Source of the DNA: Diaphorobacter nitroreducens
GTDB taxonomy: Bacteria > Pseudomonadota > Gammaproteobacteria > Burkholderiales > Burkholderiaceae_C
DNA length: 55,421 nt
NCBI GenBank assembly: GCA_003755025.1
Contig: RJVL01000010.1
Location: 1-55,421 of the forward strand
Direction: 5' to 3'
Part shown: one piece after another, positions 53,407 to 55,421 of the stretch
How the letters are laid out: each line of letters begins with the position of its first letter
How positions within the stretch are numbered: the stretch's first letter is position 1
Notes under the pieces: model-generated
The model's input: the letters and a program-made list of their open reading frames with translations, nothing else
What the model was told of the DNA's origin: nothing
Databases searched by the model: none
Position numbers and translations under genes: made by a program

Positions 53407-54597
53407 TCAGCAGGTTTCGGCAAACAGCTCCCGGCCGATCAGCATGCGGCGGATCTCGCTGGTACCGGCGCCGATTTCGTAGAGTTTCGCATCCCGCCAC
53501 AGGCGACCTAGCGGGTATTCGTTGATATAGCCGTTGCCACCGTAGATCTGCACACCTTCGCCGGCCATCCAAGTGGCTTTCTCGGCGCACCAGAGGATGA
53601 CGCTGGCGCAATCCTTGCGCACCTGGCGCACGTGGTCGGAACCCAGCATGTCCAGGTTCTTGGCCACCGTGTAGGCGAACGAGCGGCCCGCCTGGAGCAC
53701 GGTGTACATGTCGGCCACCTTGCCCTGGATGAGCTGGAACTCGCCAATGCTCTGGCCGAACTGCTTGCGGTCGTGGATGTAGGGCACCACGTTGTCCATC
53801 ACGCTCTGCATGATGCCCAGCGGCCCACCCGTCAGTACGGCGCGCTCGTAGTCCAGGCCGCTCATCAGCACCTTGGCACCGTTGTTCACGCCGCCCAGCA
53901 CGTTCTCAGCCGGTACCTCGACGTTCTGGAACACCAGTTCCCCCGTATGACTGCCGCGCATGCCGAGTTTGTCGAGCTTCTGCGCAATGCTGAAGCCTTG
54001 CATGCCTTTTTCGATAAGGAAGGCGGTCACGCCGCGCGCACCCAGTTCAGGCTCGGTCTTGGCGTACACCACCAGCGTGTCGGCATCCGGACCATTGGTG
54101 ATCCACATCTTGCAACCGTTGAGCAGGTAGTAGCCGCCCTTGTCCTCCGCACGCAGCTTCATGCTGATCACGTCGGAGCCGGCACCGGGCTCGCTCATGG
54201 CGAGGGCGCCAACGTGCTCCCCGCTGATCAGCTTGGGCAGGTATTTCTTACGCTGTGCTTCGTTGCCATTGCGGTTGATCTGGTTCACGCACAGGTTGCT
54301 GTGCGCGCCGTAGCTCAAACCCACCGATGCGCTGGCGCGAGAAATTTCCTCCATGGCCACCATGTGCGCGAGGTAGCCCATGTCGGCACCACCGTATTGC
54401 TCCGGCACGGTAATACCCAACACGCCCAGATCACCGAACTTGCGCCACAGGTCCATGGGAAACTGGTCGTTGCGATCGATCTCGGCAGCGCGAGGCGCAA
54501 TCTCGGCTTGCGCGAATTCGCGCACCGCGTCGCGCAGGGCGTCAATGTCTTCGCCCAACTGAAAGTTCAGGCCTGGCAACTGGGTGGCGGTGCTCAT
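53407..54597 (-). CDS. Isovaleryl-CoA dehydrogenase
   Basis: 396 residues from [20 protein letters not shown]. Diagnostic of isovaleryl-CoA dehydrogenase: the catalytic glutamate is placed in helix G as Glu251 in [20 protein letters not shown], as in human IVD, while the position used by other acyl-CoA dehydrogenases is replaced ([12 protein letters not shown]). Also [19 protein letters not shown] and ending [12 protein letters not shown]. It converts isovaleryl-CoA to 3-methylcrotonyl-CoA, first committed step of leucine degradation (LiuA). Directly downstream of its probable MerR regulator, with a perfect 20-bp palindrome in the 127-bp gap. Confidence 0.96.
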   Translation of the reverse strand: MSTATQLPGLNFQLGEDIDALRDAVREFAQAEIAPRAAEIDRNDQFPMDLWRKFGDLGVLGITVPEQYGGADMGYLAHMVAMEEISRASASVGLSYGAHSNLCVNQINRNGNEAQRKKYLPKLISGEHVGALAMSEPGAGSDVISMKLRAEDKGGYYLLNGCKMWITNGPDADTLVVYAKTEPELGARGVTAFLIEKGMQGFSIAQKLDKLGMRGSHTGELVFQNVEVPAENVLGGVNNGAKVLMSGLDYERAVLTGGPLGIMQSVMDNVVPYIHDRKQFGQSIGEFQLIQGKVADMYTVLQAGRSFAYTVAKNLDMLGSDHVRQVRKDCASVILWCAEKATWMAGEGVQIYGGNGYINEYPLGRLWRDAKLYEIGAGTSEIRRMLIGRELFAETC

Positions 54598-54707
54598 GGG
54601 TGTCTCCTCGGAAGATGATCTCTCACGGGTCGTTGGCTCGATGTCCCCACTGCGATACGTCCAAGACGACGACGCTACAGGCCGGACAAAGCCAGGACGC
54701 GCAAATA

Positions 54708-54728
54708 TGACGTTTACGTAAACGTCAA
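54708..54728. promoter_or_regulatory. Palindromic operator between merR and ivd genes
   Basis: TGACGTTTACGTAAACGTCA (54708-54727) is a perfect 20-bp palindrome; it also contains the 16-mer TTTACGTAAACGTCAA (54713-54728). It overlaps the TGA stop of the MerR gene and lies about 110 bp before the isovaleryl-CoA dehydrogenase start. TTGACG on the minus strand could serve as the -35 box. The pattern resembles the LiuR-type MerR operators; this is inferred. Confidence 0.75.
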
Positions 54729-55135
54729 TTATCCACGACTTTGGGCGTTGGGGCCTCAATTTTTTGAAGCAGTTCTTGAGCCTCGCGCTCATGCTCCCGC
54801 ACCTCGTCCAGATTGGCTTGCAGGTCCATCATCTGGGACTCCAACTGCCTACGATGAATCGCAAGAACCTCTAGGAACTTGCGCAGTTGCACCCCCGTGT
54901 CACGAGGGCTGTCGTAGAGGTCGATGATTTCTTTGGCTTCGGTAAGCGATAGACCCAGGCGCTTTGCCCGCAGTGTCAATTTGAGCCGTGTGCGATCGCG
55001 TGCGCTGTAAATCCGATTCCGCCCCCCTGGACCTGCCCGTTCCGGACGCAGCAAGCCCATGTCCTCGTAGAACCGCATGGCGCGAGTCGTGAGATCGAAT
55101 TCTTTGGCAAGGTCACTGATGGTGTAAGTAGCCAT
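54725..55135 (-). CDS. MerR family transcriptional regulator, LiuR-like
   Basis: 136 residues from [20 protein letters not shown]. MerR winged helix-turn-helix (4-70): [42 protein letters not shown] long helix with [32 protein letters not shown] (about 90-125) is the antiparallel dimerisation coiled coil; the C-terminal effector region is short. No cysteines for metal or redox sensing, fitting the small-molecule type. Position just upstream of isovaleryl-CoA dehydrogenase and a shared operator on both sides of the gene identify it as the likely leucine/isovalerate pathway regulator. A TTG start 19 codons upstream is rejected because it lies inside the upstream operator. Confidence 0.9.
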   Translation of the reverse strand: MATYTISDLAKEFDLTTRAMRFYEDMGLLRPERAGPGGRNRIYSARDRTRLKLTLRAKRLGLSLTEAKEIIDLYDSPRDTGVQLRKFLEVLAIHRRQLESQMMDLQANLDEVREHEREAQELLQKIEAPTPKVVDN

Positions 55136-55176
55136 GCATTGCAGACCGGGAGATCTGCTCCAATGTAGCGTATTAG

Positions 55177-55192
55177 TTGACGTGAACGTCAA
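55177..55192. promoter_or_regulatory. Operator upstream of the MerR gene
   Basis: TTGACGT-GA-ACGTCAA (55177-55192), a 7-bp inverted repeat with 2-nt centre. It has the same half-sites as the palindrome before isovaleryl-CoA dehydrogenase (compare TTTACGT-AA-ACGTCAA). It lies about 42-57 bp upstream of the MerR start, suggesting autoregulation. Confidence 0.72.
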
Positions 55193-55300
55193 TGCTACAG
55201 CAGATACATCCCCGTCAACACATCAAGCAGATGTAGATCTACGGCAACTGGGAGTTGTTGAATGCTGTGTGCCGGCCGATGTTGATTGACCGCTCAAGCC

Positions 55301-55339
55301 CAAAGCAAAACGCCCTCCCACTGTTGTAGTGGGAGGGCG
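55301..55339 (-). terminator. Rho-independent terminator of the rRNA operon
   Basis: Perfect 12-bp stem CGCCCTCCCACT (55311-55322) / AGTGGGAGGGCG (55328-55339), loop GTTGT. On the minus strand it is followed by TTTTGCTTTGGG. It lies 15 bp after the 5S rRNA 3' end. Confidence 0.92.
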
Positions 55340-55353
55340 GTTTGGGCTGTAAG

Positions 55354-55421
55354 AGCCTGACGATGACCTACTTTCACACGGGAACCCGCACTATCATCGG
55401 CGCGAAGTCGTTTCACTGTCC
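55354..55421 (-). rRNA. rrf: 5S ribosomal RNA, 3' part (cut by window edge)
   Basis: The minus strand reads GCGCCGATGATAGTGCGGGT then TCCCGTGTGAAAGTAGGTCA then TCGTCAGGCT, the conserved 3' half of betaproteobacterial 5S rRNA, including helices IV-V and the closing stem strand. About 68 nt are inside the window. The rRNA operon reads leftward and ends at the adjacent terminator. The boundary with the MerR gene is a roughly 100-bp stretch with no other feature. Confidence 0.93.

Noticed and set aside
55136-55192. Longer MerR protein starting at a TTG codon
   Set aside because: The TTG lies inside the palindromic operator and the extra residues do not match the MerR N-terminus, which begins at the ATG at 55135.

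Overview
The window is high-GC, densely packed bacterial DNA. Gene content and style point to a betaproteobacterium of the order Burkholderiales, most likely family Comamonadaceae (Acidovorax/Alicycliphilus/Diaphorobacter-like). Supporting signs are a Bug-family solute-binding protein, Burkholderia-type porin, AceK, many CoA-linked catabolic genes, a 5S rRNA 3' end of betaproteobacterial type at the right edge, and a short palindromic repeat (AGCGCTT-loop-AAGCGCT) dispersed through the region. No transposase, integrase, tRNA, CRISPR array or prophage gene was seen. The window reads as ordinary chromosome.

Region 1 (1-11288): a long leftward operon resembling the pim (dicarboxylate/pimeloyl-CoA beta-oxidation) cluster. 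In transcription order it holds a fused enoyl-CoA hydratase/3-hydroxyacyl-CoA dehydrogenase, thiolase, two acyl-CoA dehydrogenases (large and small PimC/PimD-like), a crotonase, a class III CoA-transferase, a Bug periplasmic binding protein, a nitronate monooxygenase-like flavoprotein and the start of etfB. A divergent LysR regulator and a palindromic promoter region sit at its head.

Region 2 (11302-16118): envelope and housekeeping genes: a YXWGXW-repeat lipoprotein, HtpX protease, a DUF3025 protein coupled to a NYN-LOTUS RNA-binding/nuclease-like protein, dihydroorotase PyrC, and a small lipoprotein. Region 3 (16256-22081): a single 1941-residue UvrA with four ATP-binding cassettes, i.e. 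two UvrA modules in one chain. Region 4 (22240-28392): two tandem paralogous branched-chain-amino-acid-type binding proteins, a tiny membrane protein, a porin, and an MHS-type MFS symporter with a large periplasmic insert. Region 5 (28392-31658): a three-gene overlapping operon (YbaK, DUF1289, HCCA isomerase) and a 7TM diguanylate cyclase.

Region 6 (31673-40974) and region 7 (47685-55135): leucine/isovalerate (liu) degradation. HMG-CoA lyase, both methylcrotonyl-CoA carboxylase subunits, methylglutaconyl-CoA hydratase and an acyl-CoA synthetase lie in region 6. Isovaleryl-CoA dehydrogenase, its MerR regulator, acetyl-CoA acetyltransferase, another acyl-CoA dehydrogenase, carbonic anhydrase and AceK lie in region 7. 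Together they convert leucine-derived isovaleryl-CoA to acetyl-CoA and acetoacetate, with AceK controlling entry to the glyoxylate shunt. The ~7 kb between them carries an AraC regulator, a HAD phosphatase, a second diguanylate cyclase, a peptide-type binding protein, YchJ and a DUF421 protein. The right edge is the 3' end of a 5S rRNA and its terminator.

Most notable: at least 13 copies of a ~60-bp palindromic repeat. Six are read in frame inside protein-coding genes (three in uvrA; one each in the DUF3025, DUF1289 and methylcrotonyl-CoA carboxylase genes), like the protein-inserted palindromic elements known from Rickettsia.
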